Part shown: piece after piece, positions 9,018 to 17,527 of the stretch | How positions within the stretch are numbered: the stretch's first letter is position 1 | Layout of the letters: every line of letters starts with the position of its first letter | Assembly (NCBI RefSeq): GCF_907163085.1 | Contig: NZ_CAJQTX010000007.1 | Location: 496,001-560,000 of the forward strand | Direction: 5' to 3' | From: Candidatus Accumulibacter sp. ACC003 | GTDB lineage: Bacteria > Pseudomonadota > Gammaproteobacteria > Burkholderiales > Rhodocyclaceae | Length of the DNA: 64,000 nt | Translations under genes and position numbers: made by a program | Notes under the pieces: model-generated | Databases searched by the model: none | What the model was told of the DNA's origin: nothing | What the model saw: the letters and a program-made list of their open reading frames with translations, nothing else

Positions 9018-9330
9018 CGCATACAGATCGACATTGCGGAGGGCGATGTCTCGGTAAACCGGCTGCTGGCCGCTTTCCCGGATTCAGCTCGTTCTCCTCC
9101 TCGTGTCGTTTTTTTCGTTCGGCTTGCGCGCGGGTGTGCGCAGAGGAGAACTAGGTGCGTGCACTATCCCTACCGGCGCCGGCCGGCACGCGGCTCGTCC
9201 GCTCGTCCTGCCTTTTTTTCGACACGTCGTGCGACCCCTGGTCCACCCCGCTCGCTGCGGCGCGTGACCGCGGCCGCTCCCGCTCTCCCTTTGGCGCCAT
9301 CGGCAGTGACTCGATCGATCGGGGGCGGGC
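9018..9330 (+). other. Leader between the riboswitch and cobO
   Basis: About 310 bases with no supported gene. Two T-runs (TCGTTTTTTTCG near 9105-9116 and CCTTTTTTTCGAC near 9211-9223) lie in GC-rich surroundings and could serve as regulated terminators for the riboswitch. I cannot fold them reliably by eye. Confidence 0.4.
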
Positions 9331-9936
9331 ATGAGCGCCGACGATCGCGAGCAGGGCCATCGCACCCGCATGCAGCGCAAGAAAGCGGTCGTCGACGCGG
9401 CCATCGCTCGTGCCGATCAGGACAAGGGCCTGTTGCTGGTCCTCACCGGCAACGGCAAGGGCAAGTCGAGCTCGGCTTTTGGCATGCTCGCCCGCGCCCT
9501 CGGTCACGGCTTGCGGGTCGGCGTCGCGCAGTTCATCAAGGGCCGTTCGGATACCGGTGAAGAAGCCTTCTTCCGTGCCCAGCCAGGCGTCGTCTGGCAC
9601 GTGCTGGGCGAAGGTTTTACCTGGGAAACGCAGAACCTCGAGCGCGATCGGGAGACCGCCCGGCGAGCCTGGGCCGTCGCTCGCGAAATGTTCAGCGACC
9701 CGTCACTGGCGCTGATCGTCCTCGACGAATTGAGCTATCCGCTCAAGAATGGCTGGCTGGACCTGCCGGTCGTACTGGCCGATCTCGCCGCCCGCCCGGC
9801 TATGCAGCACGTGGTGATCACCGGCCGCGGTGCACCCGACGCGCTTTGTGAAGCGGCCGATACGGTCAGCGAGCTGCGCGACGTCAAGCACGCCTTTCGC
9901 GCCGGCATCCGCGCGCAAAAGGGGGTCGATCTGTGA
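9331..9936 (+). CDS. cobO: Cob(I)yrinic acid a,c-diamide adenosyltransferase
   Basis: A 201-residue CobA/CobO/BtuR-type ATP:corrinoid adenosyltransferase. It transfers the adenosyl group from ATP to cob(I)yrinic acid a,c-diamide and can also salvage cobinamide. The P-loop GNGKGKSSSAFG is at residues 40-51. Further family motifs are VAQFIKG, VLDELSYPL and VVITGRGAP, which in this family line the ATP site. It is the first gene behind the riboswitch. Its TGA overlaps the GTG start of cbiA. Confidence 0.93.
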   Translation: MSADDREQGHRTRMQRKKAVVDAAIARADQDKGLLLVLTGNGKGKSSSAFGMLARALGHGLRVGVAQFIKGRSDTGEEAFFRAQPGVVWHVLGEGFTWETQNLERDRETARRAWAVAREMFSDPSLALIVLDELSYPLKNGWLDLPVVLADLAARPAMQHVVITGRGAPDALCEAADTVSELRDVKHAFRAGIRAQKGVDL

Positions 9937-11252
9937 GCACGGTGCGCGCCTGTCCGGCGTTGTTCATTGCCGCACCGGCCTCCGGCCAGGGCAAGACAAC
10001 GGTCACCGCGGCGCTCGCCGGGCGGCATCGCGCGCTCGGGCGCAAGGTGCGCATCTTCAAGACCGGCCCCGATTTTCTCGACCCGATGATTCTCGAGCGT
10101 GCATCGGGCGCGCCGGTCTATCAGCTCGACCTGTGGATGGGCGGTGAGGATCACTGCCGTCAACTGCTCTACGAGGCGGCCGGCGAAGCCGATCTGATCC
10201 TTGTCGAAGGCGTCATGGGACTATTCGACGGCGACCGTTCGAGCGCCGATCTGGCAGCGCTCTTTGCCATCCCGGTGCTGGCGGTGATCGATGGCAGTGC
10301 CATGGCCCAGACCTTTGGTGCGCTGGCGCATGGTCTGGCCAGCTACCGGCCGGGCTTGCCCTTTGCCGGCGTCTTCGCCAACCGGGTCGCTGGCGAACGC
10401 CATTACGAGATGCTTGCCGAGAGCCTGCCGACGGGGCTGCTTTCCTTCGGCTACTTGCCGCGCGACGCCGACATCGCGCTGCCCGAGCGCCACCTCGGCC
10501 TGGTGCAGGCGGCCGAAGTCGCCGACCTGGACGCCCGCATCGCCCGCGCTGCTGCCGCGCTGACGGCGTTTCACGAGGCCTTGCCGGCGCCGGTGCTTTT
10601 CGCCGCGCCAGCAGCGCAGCCGGCCGAGGCGCCGCTGGCGCTGGCCGGCGTGCGCATTGCCGTGGCGCGCGATGGCGCCTTCGCCTTTCTGTACCGGGCC
10701 AATCTCGACCTGCTGCGCGCCCTGGGCGCCGAGCTGACTTTCTTTTCGCCCTTGTGTGATCGGACGCTGCCCGCGGCCGATGTTCTCTACCTGCCCGGTG
10801 GTTATCCCGAACTGCACCTCGCGGCGCTGGCCGCCAATGCGCCCCTGCGCGCCGCCATCCGCGCCCACCATGGCGCCGGCAAGACCCTCGTCGCCGAGTG
10901 CGGTGGCATGCTCTACCTGCTCGAATCGCTGGCCGACAAGGACGGCAATCGCGCCGAGATGGTCGGCGTGCTGCCCGGGCAGGCGACGATGCTCGGCCGG
11001 CTCGCCAACCTTGGCCTGCACCGGGTGGTGCTGCCCGAGGGCGAGTTGCGCGGGCATACCTTTCATTATTCCCGGATGGAGACGCCGCTGTTGCCGATTG
11101 CCGCCAGCGAGGGCGCGCGCCCCGGGCGGCGCGGCGAGGCCGTCTACCGCGTCGGGCGTCTGCACGCCTCCTACCTGCACCTCTATTTCCCATCCAACCC
11201 GGAGGCGGTGGCACGTCTGTTTGCGCCAGCACCTTCTTCTTTGCCCCACTGA
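9933..11252 (+). CDS. cbiA: Cobyrinic acid a,c-diamide synthase (glutamine-hydrolysing)
   Basis: A 439-residue two-domain amidotransferase (also called CobB in the aerobic nomenclature). It amidates the a and c side chains of cobyrinate using glutamine and ATP. The N-terminal dethiobiotin-synthetase-like domain has the P-loop APASGQGKTTVTAAL and TGPDFLDPM. The C-terminal class-I glutaminase domain has YLPGGYPELH and the nucleophile cysteine in ECGGMLYL, with the partner His near GLHRVVLP-HTFHYSR. The GTG start is coupled to cobO by a four-base overlap. The early-cobalt gene set around it favours the name cbiA. Confidence 0.93.
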   Translation: MSTVRACPALFIAAPASGQGKTTVTAALAGRHRALGRKVRIFKTGPDFLDPMILERASGAPVYQLDLWMGGEDHCRQLLYEAAGEADLILVEGVMGLFDGDRSSADLAALFAIPVLAVIDGSAMAQTFGALAHGLASYRPGLPFAGVFANRVAGERHYEMLAESLPTGLLSFGYLPRDADIALPERHLGLVQAAEVADLDARIARAAAALTAFHEALPAPVLFAAPAAQPAEAPLALAGVRIAVARDGAFAFLYRANLDLLRALGAELTFFSPLCDRTLPAADVLYLPGGYPELHLAALAANAPLRAAIRAHHGAGKTLVAECGGMLYLLESLADKDGNRAEMVGVLPGQATMLGRLANLGLHRVVLPEGELRGHTFHYSRMETPLLPIAASEGARPGRRGEAVYRVGRLHASYLHLYFPSNPEAVARLFAPAPSSLPH

Positions 11253-11268
11253 ACGAAAGGAAGTCACC

Positions 11269-11925
11269 ATGCATATCGAACCCGGAATCATCGCCCCGGC
11301 CAAAGTCGCGCTGGCCAATGTCGCCGCCGCTGGCGTCGTCGCCTACTACGCCAGGGATCTGCTCAAACGACCCGCAGACATCGTCCGGGCAGCGCTCGCG
11401 GCGCTGTTCTTCTCATTGTTCATGCAGGGTTTGCACGTCAAGGTGGGCCCCTCGGAATTGCACTTCGTCGGCGCCATGGCGATCTACCTGACCCTCGGCT
11501 TTGTGCCGACGCTGCTCGGTTTCGCGGCCGGCCTGCTGCTCCAGGGCGTGCTCTTCGAACCGACCGATCTGCCGCAGCTGGCGGTCAACTCGCTGTCGCT
11601 GATCGTGCCGCTGATCGCCGTCCACTTCGGCGTCGGTCGTCAGCTGCGTGCGGCCATGTCCGGCCGGGTCGTCAGCTGGGGGGCGATCGTCAAGCTGGAT
11701 GCCCTGTACTACTCCGGCGTCACCGCCATGGTCGGCTTCTGGCTGCTCACCGCCGAGGTCGCGACGCCGCTCGCCGCCTGGGCGTCGTTTGCCAGTTCCT
11801 ACCTGCTGATCGTCATCTGCGAGCCCTTGTTTACGCTGGCTGTCGTTCGTCTTCTCAAGCGCCACGAGAACAAGCGCCTGATCGCCGCCTGCTTCAACGT
11901 CCAGTCGCTCAAGCTGGCGAACTGA
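11269..11925 (+). CDS. cbiM: CbiM-type cobalt ECF transporter substrate-binding membrane protein
   Basis: A 218-residue polytopic membrane protein starting MHIEPG. In CbiM/NikM the N-terminal Met-His pair coordinates the metal and must be at the very start, which fixes ATG 11269 (AGGAAG lies a few bases upstream). About six hydrophobic segments follow, including GAMAIYLTLGFVPTLLGFAAG. In the canonical system CbiM works with CbiN, CbiQ and the ATPase CbiO, none of which is encoded nearby. It therefore either borrows an ECF module from elsewhere or works alone. Its place inside the operon supports cobalt supply for CbiX. Confidence 0.85.
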   Translation: MHIEPGIIAPAKVALANVAAAGVVAYYARDLLKRPADIVRAALAALFFSLFMQGLHVKVGPSELHFVGAMAIYLTLGFVPTLLGFAAGLLLQGVLFEPTDLPQLAVNSLSLIVPLIAVHFGVGRQLRAAMSGRVVSWGAIVKLDALYYSGVTAMVGFWLLTAEVATPLAAWASFASSYLLIVICEPLFTLAVVRLLKRHENKRLIAACFNVQSLKLAN

Positions 11926-11927
11926 AG

Positions 11928-12704
11928 ATGGGCAAGGTGTGGTTCGTTGGCGCGGGTCCGGGCGACCCCGACTTGATCACGGTCAAGGGCCGCGATCTGA
12001 TCGCCCGCGCCGGGGCGATTCTTTTCGCCGGCTCGCTGGTCTCGGAGGCCGCCATGCGCTGGGCGCCGGCGGGCTGCGCGATCGCCGATTCCAAGGACAT
12101 GGCGCTGGCGGAAATCACCGCCTGGCTGATCGAGCAGGCCCGCACCCAGGCCGTCGTCATTCGCCTGCAGACCGGTGACCCGGCGCTGTTTGGCGCCTTG
12201 GTCGAGGTGACGCAGCCGCTTGACGCCGCCGGTATCGAGGTCGGCGTGGTGCCGGGCGTCTCGTCGGCGATGGCCGCGGCGGCCGCCGCCGTCGAGACGC
12301 TTACCTTGCCCGAGGTCACCCAGACGGTGATCCTGACCCGCGTTGCCGGCCGCACGCCGATGCCGGAAGGCGAAGCGCTGCAGGAACTCGCGCAGCACCA
12401 CTGCACGCTGTGCGTGTTTCTGTCGATCACGCTCCTGCAGCAGGTCGTCGAGGACCTGCGCGCCGCCGGTTGGCGCGAAGACGCGGCGATCCTGGTGGTC
12501 CATAAGGCGAGCTGGCCGGGTGAGGAAAAGATCATCCGCGGGACGCTCGCCGACATCCGCGACAAGTGTCGTGCGCAGAAGATCGCCAGCCAGGCGATGA
12601 TCATCGCCAGTCCGGCGCTCGGCGCGCGGCACTGGCCACAACTGAAGAAATCGAAACTTTACGACGCAACTTTCACGCACCGCTTTCGCCGGGCATCGGA
12701 GTAA
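11928..12704 (+). CDS. cobM: Precorrin-4/cobalt-precorrin-4 C11-methyltransferase
   Basis: A 258-residue SAM-dependent tetrapyrrole methylase (CobM/CbiF) that methylates C11. The N-terminus VWFVGAGPGDPDLITVKG carries the GAGPGDP motif of the family. Other marks are RLQTGDPALFGA and VVPGVSSAMAAAA. Family motifs near the C-terminus include VVHKASWPGEEKI, which is characteristic of C11 enzymes. It starts two bases after the cbiM stop, as expected for an operon. In an early-cobalt pathway the substrate would be cobalt-precorrin-4, so the equivalent name is cbiF. Confidence 0.92.
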   Translation: MGKVWFVGAGPGDPDLITVKGRDLIARAGAILFAGSLVSEAAMRWAPAGCAIADSKDMALAEITAWLIEQARTQAVVIRLQTGDPALFGALVEVTQPLDAAGIEVGVVPGVSSAMAAAAAAVETLTLPEVTQTVILTRVAGRTPMPEGEALQELAQHHCTLCVFLSITLLQQVVEDLRAAGWREDAAILVVHKASWPGEEKIIRGTLADIRDKCRAQKIASQAMIIASPALGARHWPQLKKSKLYDATFTHRFRRASE

Positions 12705-12710
12705 AACGAG

Positions 12711-13619
12711 ATGGATGGTTCGACCACATTGCTGCTTGCCGCGCACGGCTCCCGCCACCCCGACGGCAACGACGAGATCCGCCGCTTCGCTGTCGAGTGG
12801 CGGCAGCGGCATCCCGACTGGCGGATCGAGGTGTGCTTCATCGAGCACGCCGACGTGCTGCTCGCCGAGGGTCTGCAGCGCGCGGCAAGGGGGACCCGCC
12901 GGGTGCTGGTCATTCCCTTGATCCTCAACGCCGCCGGCCACGTCAAGATGGAGTTGCCGGCGGCGATCGACGCCGCTCGTGCCACTCATCCGGAGGTCAC
13001 TTTTCACTGTGCCCGCCATCTCGGCATGGGCCGCGAGGTGTTTGCCGTGCTGCAGGGGCAGCTCGCGCAACTGATGAAATCGCTGGCCATGCCGGATCCG
13101 CAAACCACTGGCGTGATCCTGCTCGGCCGCGGGTCGTCCGACGCCGGTGCCAACGGCGAACTGGCCAAGCTGGCGCGCTGGCTGTTCGAGGCCAACGAGC
13201 ACGAACTGGTCGAACTGGCGTTTACCGGCGTCACCTGGCCACGCCTGGAAAGCGTCGTTCAGCGGCAGGTACGGCTGGGAATGACGCAGCTCTGCATCGT
13301 CCCGGTCTATCTGTTCAACGGCGTCCTCGTCGAGCGGATCAAGGCGCAGGTCGAACGGCTGCAGAAGCAGTATCCACAGATCGCTTTTGCGGCCGGCAGC
13401 TACTTCGGTTTCGATCAGGGCGTCTTCGACCTGCTCGATGCCCGCGTCGGCGGCCGCGACCTGGCCAGCGGCGCACTGCTTGAATGTGACGGTTGCAAGT
13501 ACCGCCAGGCCGCCGAGGCCGAGCACCTGCACGACCACAGCCACACCGTCACGATCGCCAGCGTTCACGCTCATGCGCATGACGAAGGCCACGACGACCA
13601 CCAGCACGCCCATATCTGA
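12711..13619 (+). CDS. cbiX: Sirohydrochlorin cobaltochelatase, long form with His-rich tail
   Basis: A 302-residue two-repeat CbiX that inserts Co2+ into sirohydrochlorin, the entry step of the early-cobalt route. The first half starts LLLAAHGSRHPDGNDEI with the metal-binding His, and the second half repeats the fold (VILLGRGSSDAGANGE, CIVPVYLFNGVLVERIK). The C-terminal extension has CDGCKYR, a possible Cys pair for an Fe-S or metal site, and then about 30 residues with many His (HLHDHSH, HAHAHDEGHDDHQHAH). Similar tails are known in long CbiX proteins and may store or deliver cobalt. It is placed directly after cobM. Confidence 0.92.
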   Translation: MDGSTTLLLAAHGSRHPDGNDEIRRFAVEWRQRHPDWRIEVCFIEHADVLLAEGLQRAARGTRRVLVIPLILNAAGHVKMELPAAIDAARATHPEVTFHCARHLGMGREVFAVLQGQLAQLMKSLAMPDPQTTGVILLGRGSSDAGANGELAKLARWLFEANEHELVELAFTGVTWPRLESVVQRQVRLGMTQLCIVPVYLFNGVLVERIKAQVERLQKQYPQIAFAAGSYFGFDQGVFDLLDARVGGRDLASGALLECDGCKYRQAAEAEHLHDHSHTVTIASVHAHAHDEGHDDHQHAHI

Positions 13620-13625
13620 GCCGCC

Positions 13626-14300
13626 ATGACTGCCCACAACATTACCGAGCAACTGACCGCCAGCGGCCGCGCCATCGAGCACGGTTCTTTCGCCATCATC
13701 GACGCCGAAGTCGGGCCGCACGACTACACCGCCGAACAGTGGCCACTGGTGCGCCGGATGATCCACGCCAATGCCGATTTCGAGTTCAACGGCCTAACCG
13801 TCTTTCACCCACAGGCGATGGTCGCCGGTCTGGCGGCGGTGCTCAAGGGTGGCACGCCGATCGTCACCGACGTCGAGATGATCTGTACCGGCTTGTCGAG
13901 GCCGCGTCTGCAGCACTTCGCGCTGTATACCCGGCACTACATTTCCGATCCGGACGTCATCGAGCTGGCGCACGCCGAGACTACGACGCGGGCCGTGCAG
14001 GCGATGCGCAAGGCACAGCGCGAGGGTCAGCTCGATGGCGCCATCGTCGGCATCGGCAATGCGCCGACAGCGCTGATCGAAGTCGTGCGCCTGATTCGTG
14101 AGGAGGGTGTCCGTCCGGCACTGGTGATCGGCATGCCGGTCGGTTTTGTCTCGGCGGCCGAGTCGAAGGACTTGCTGATGAACGTCGACGACGTCCCCTG
14201 GGTCGCCATCCGCGGCCGCAAGGGCGGCTCGACGCTGGTCGTCGCGGCGATTCACGCGCTGCTTTCCTTCGCCGAAAACGAACAGCAACGGCTGGCATGA
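13626..14300 (+). CDS. cobH: Precorrin-8X/cobalt-precorrin-8 methylmutase
   Basis: A 224-residue CobH/CbiC protein that moves the methyl group from C11 to C12 to form hydrogenobyrinate or cobyrinate. Family motifs are IEHGSFAIIDAEVG, RRMIHANADFEF, the DVEMICTGL loop, VGIGNAPTAL and GMPVGFVSAAESK. The catalytic histidine of the family is in the RMIHA segment. The last four bases overlap the start of cbiD (ATGA). Confidence 0.93.
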   Translation: MTAHNITEQLTASGRAIEHGSFAIIDAEVGPHDYTAEQWPLVRRMIHANADFEFNGLTVFHPQAMVAGLAAVLKGGTPIVTDVEMICTGLSRPRLQHFALYTRHYISDPDVIELAHAETTTRAVQAMRKAQREGQLDGAIVGIGNAPTALIEVVRLIREEGVRPALVIGMPVGFVSAAESKDLLMNVDDVPWVAIRGRKGGSTLVVAAIHALLSFAENEQQRLA

Positions 14301-15463
14301 GCGACACCGCGGAAGTTCTCGCTCCGGCCAAGCTGCGCAAGTCCGCGACGCGTCGTCAGCGTGGCAACCGTACCGGTTTCAGCACCGGCGCGTGCTCGGC
14401 GGCGGCGGCACGCGCGGCGACGCTCGGCCTCCTTACCGGGCAGGTTCCCGAGCACGTCCTGTGCCGGCTGGCCAATGGCCAGGAGGTGTGCTTCGCGGTG
14501 ATCGCTGCCAGCGTTGTCGGCGAAGGCCTGCAGCGCCGCGCCTGCGCGGCGATCGTCAAGGATGCCGGTGACGATCCCGACGTGACGCACGGCGCGCAGC
14601 TGACCGCCGCCGTGCAGCTGTTGCCGGAGCGTGCCGGCGAGATCGAGCTGTGTGGCGGCCCCGGCGTCGGCACGGTCACTCGCGAGGGCCTCGGGCTGCT
14701 GCTTGGCGGGCCGGCGATCAACCCGGTACCGCAGCGCAATATTCGCGACAACGTGCGGGCGGCCGCTGGCGAGCTGCTGGCGCACGACGGGCTGCGGGTG
14801 ACGATCTCGGTTCCGGGCGGTGAGGAGATGGCCAAAAAGACGCTCAACGCGCGTCTTGGAATTCTCGGTGGCATTTCGATTCTCGGTACCACCGGCATCG
14901 TCCGTCCGTACTCGACCGCCGCCTTTCGCGCCAGTGTCGTCCAGGGCGTCGAGGTGGCCGCCAGGCAGGGCCAGCGCAGCGTCGTGTTCACCACCGGTGG
15001 GCGCAGCGAGAAGTTCGCCATGCGCCAGTTGGGCGAACTCGACGAAAGCTGCTTCGTGCAGATGGGCGACTTCGTCAAGGCGGCATTCCTGGCCGCGGTC
15101 AAGCAGGGTATGCAGCACGTCTTTGTCGGCGCGATGGTCGGCAAGCTGACCAAGATGTGCCAGGGCCTGGCGGTGACGCACGCCTGGAAGGCAGAGATCG
15201 ACCGCGACGTACTCGCCGAGTCGGCACACGCGGTCGGCGCGCCGGCAGACCTCGTCGAGGCCATCCGCAACGCTGAAACTGGCCGTTTCGCCGCTGAACG
15301 CCTGGCGACGCAGGGACTCGCTGAAGCTTTCCATCGGGCGCTGGCGATTCGCGCCATCCGTAGTCTCAAGGCCTGCTACCCCGGTAGCTATCGCCTGACC
15401 GTACTGGTCTGCGATTTCGAAGGCCGTTTCATCGTTCGTGTGGAGGAAAATGAAGCCCTGTGA
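14297..15463 (+). CDS. cbiD: Cobalt-precorrin-5B C1-methyltransferase
   Basis: A 388-residue CbiD, which methylates C1 and is a marker of the early-cobalt pathway. Diagnostic motifs are RTGFSTGACSAAAARAA near the N-terminus, IVKDAGDDPDVTHG, LGILGGISILGTTGIVRPYS and VFTTGGRSEKFA. The protein has the full family length. It is translationally coupled to cobH upstream and overlaps the start of cobL by 14 bases downstream. Confidence 0.95.
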   Translation: MSDTAEVLAPAKLRKSATRRQRGNRTGFSTGACSAAAARAATLGLLTGQVPEHVLCRLANGQEVCFAVIAASVVGEGLQRRACAAIVKDAGDDPDVTHGAQLTAAVQLLPERAGEIELCGGPGVGTVTREGLGLLLGGPAINPVPQRNIRDNVRAAAGELLAHDGLRVTISVPGGEEMAKKTLNARLGILGGISILGTTGIVRPYSTAAFRASVVQGVEVAARQGQRSVVFTTGGRSEKFAMRQLGELDESCFVQMGDFVKAAFLAAVKQGMQHVFVGAMVGKLTKMCQGLAVTHAWKAEIDRDVLAESAHAVGAPADLVEAIRNAETGRFAAERLATQGLAEAFHRALAIRAIRSLKACYPGSYRLTVLVCDFEGRFIVRVEENEAL

Positions 15464-16754
15464 ACCCTGCGCCGTGATCGGCATTCTCGACGACGGCTGG
15501 GCCGGCTTGTCGGAGAGCGCGCGCCAGCGCTTGCTCGCCGCCAGGCTGGTGATCGGTGCCGCGCGCACGCTTGCCCTGGTGCGCCCGCAGCTGCCGACGG
15601 ACTGCCAGCTGCAGGACATGGACGCGGCCATCAAGCAGGTGCCGGAGTGGATCGCGGCGGCGCGCGCCGATGGCCGATCGGTCGCCGTTCTGGCCACCGG
15701 TGACCCGCTCTGTCACGGCATCGCGCCGCTGCTGATCGGCAAGCTTGGCGCCGCGCAGATCGAGGTTCTGCCGGCGCCGTCGACCGTCCAACTGCTTTGT
15801 GCGCGCCTCGGCAAGCCCTGGCAAAACCTGCGCATTGCCTCGTGTCACGGTGCCGACGCCGGCGAGTGGTGGCCTGGCGCGTCGCCCGCGCATGGCCTCT
15901 ACCGCGTGCTGCGGGCAATCGCCCTGCAGCCGCTGGTGGCGGTGTTTACGGGTGCCGAGAACACGCCGGCGCGGCTGGCGCGCGCGCTGCTCAGCGCCGG
16001 CCACGCTGCGGATCTCAAAGTGTCGGTGGCTTGCCGCCTGCTGCTGCCGGACGAGCAGATCTTTCCCGATTTGCCGCTCGCCGAGGTGGCCGAGCGCGAG
16101 TTTCCCGAGCCGAACGTGCTGCTGGTCGAAAGGGTGCTGCCCAGCGCGACGGCAGTGCTTGGCCGCGAAGACCACGAGTACGTGCAGCGGGCGCCGGAAA
16201 AAGGCTTGATTACCAAGCAGGAGGCGCGCGTGCTGTCACTTGCCAAGCTGCGCCTGGCGGCCGACGCCATCGTCTGGGACATTGGCGCCGGTTCCGGTGC
16301 GGTCGGGCTGGAAGCGGCGGCGCTGGCTCCCCTGGGGCACGTCTGGGCCATCGAAAAGAATGCCGGCGACGCCGCCAACGCGCGCGCCAACGCCGTTCGC
16401 TTCCGCGCCAGCAACTACACGCTGGTCGAAGGCCGGGCGCCGGCTCATCTCGATAGCTGGCCCGACCCCGATGCGGTGTTCATTGGTGGCTCGGGCGGCG
16501 AACTCGCCGAGCTGATCGAACGCATTCTTGGCCGCCTGAAGCCGGCTGGCCGCCTGGTGATGAACTTCGTCACCCTCGAAAACCTGGCTACCGCCACCCG
16601 CGTGCTGGCGGCGAGCGGTGTGCCCTGGGAGCTGGTGCAGCTGCAGGCGAGTCGCAGCCAGCCGATTCTCGACATGCACCGGCTGGCCGCCCAGAACCCG
16701 GTGTGGATCCTCACTGCAAGAAAGGAAGAAGAATGCCCCGCTACGGAAAACTGA
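15450..16754 (+). CDS. cobL: Precorrin-6Y C5,15-methyltransferase (decarboxylating), CbiE-CbiT fusion
   Basis: A 434-residue fusion. The N-terminal half is a CbiE tetrapyrrole methylase (VIGILDDGWAGLSESAR, VAVLATGDPLCHG, ending near 200). The C-terminal half is a CbiT-type SAM methyltransferase (LRLAADAIVWDIGAGSGAVG, VWAIEKN, FIGGSGGELAELI). It methylates C5 and C15 and removes the C12 acetate carboxyl. ATG 15450 was chosen over an in-frame ATG at 15438 because GGAGGAAA lies just upstream of it. It overlaps cbiD by 14 bases and cobI by 22. Confidence 0.92.
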   Translation: MKPCEPCAVIGILDDGWAGLSESARQRLLAARLVIGAARTLALVRPQLPTDCQLQDMDAAIKQVPEWIAAARADGRSVAVLATGDPLCHGIAPLLIGKLGAAQIEVLPAPSTVQLLCARLGKPWQNLRIASCHGADAGEWWPGASPAHGLYRVLRAIALQPLVAVFTGAENTPARLARALLSAGHAADLKVSVACRLLLPDEQIFPDLPLAEVAEREFPEPNVLLVERVLPSATAVLGREDHEYVQRAPEKGLITKQEARVLSLAKLRLAADAIVWDIGAGSGAVGLEAAALAPLGHVWAIEKNAGDAANARANAVRFRASNYTLVEGRAPAHLDSWPDPDAVFIGGSGGELAELIERILGRLKPAGRLVMNFVTLENLATATRVLAASGVPWELVQLQASRSQPILDMHRLAAQNPVWILTARKEEECPATEN

Positions 16755-17527
16755 TCGGCGCCTCACTCGGCCCCGGCGACCCCGAATTGATCACTCGCCG
16801 CGCCTGGGCGGTTCTGCAGTCCGGTGCACGCTGGCTGTACCCGGTGAAAAAGGCCGAGGACGACTCGTACGCACTGGCCATCGTCGCGCGTGGCGGTATC
16901 GCCGTGCCGGACGACGCCGAGCAACTGGTCTTTCCGATGACCCGTGACGCCGAGATTCTCGGCAAGGCGTGGGCCCGCGCTGCGCTGCGCACGGTCGAGC
17001 TGCTCGCCGAAGGTCGCGACCTGGTGTTCCTGGTCGAAGGCGACGCGTCGACTTTTTCCACCTTTGGTCACCTTGCCCGCGTCGTCCGCGAACTGGCACC
17101 CGAGGTGGTCGTCGAGACGATCGCCGGCGTCAGTTCGTTCGCCGCTGCCGCGGCGAGCACCGGCAGCACGCTGGCCGAGGAAGATGAAACGCTGGCGGTG
17201 ATTCCGGCGGCCTACGGCGTCGGCGTCATCGATCACCTGCTCGACGAGTTCGATACCGTCGTCCTGCTCAAGGTCAAGCCGCTGCTCGACGAAGTCATCG
17301 AGCTGCTGGAGCGGCGTGGCTTGCTCGACAGCACCTGTTTTGTCGAGAAGGTCGGCGCGCCCGACGAGCGTATCGTTCGCGACATCGCCAGCCTGAAAGG
17401 CGAGAAAGCCAATTACCTGTCGCTGATGCTGGTCCATAACCCGAAGCGCGTGCGCGGCGAATTGCGTCGCGGTTGCCGAACGCGCAAGGAAGCATTGGCA
17501 GTGGCGCCGGCAGCCGAGGCGGCATGA
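16733..17527 (+). CDS. cobI: Precorrin-2/cobalt-sirohydrochlorin C20-methyltransferase
   Basis: A 264-residue CobI/CbiL SAM-dependent methylase acting at C20 before ring contraction. It shows SLGPGDPELITRRA (the family GPGDP motif), YPVKK, LVEGDASTFSTFGHL and IAGVSSFAAAAAS. In CobI/CbiL the GDP of the second motif is replaced by GDASTFST, as here. ATG 16733 follows GGAAGAAG. The stop overlaps the cbiG start by four bases (ATGA). Confidence 0.92.
   Translation: MPRYGKLIGASLGPGDPELITRRAWAVLQSGARWLYPVKKAEDDSYALAIVARGGIAVPDDAEQLVFPMTRDAEILGKAWARAALRTVELLAEGRDLVFLVEGDASTFSTFGHLARVVRELAPEVVVETIAGVSSFAAAAASTGSTLAEEDETLAVIPAAYGVGVIDHLLDEFDTVVLLKVKPLLDEVIELLERRGLLDSTCFVEKVGAPDERIVRDIASLKGEKANYLSLMLVHNPKRVRGELRRGCRTRKEALAVAPAAEAA

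Noticed and set aside
11799-13766. A 655-codon minus-strand frame across cobM, cbiX and cobH
   Set aside because: The plus strand holds three unmistakable cobalamin genes here; the frame is a composition artefact.
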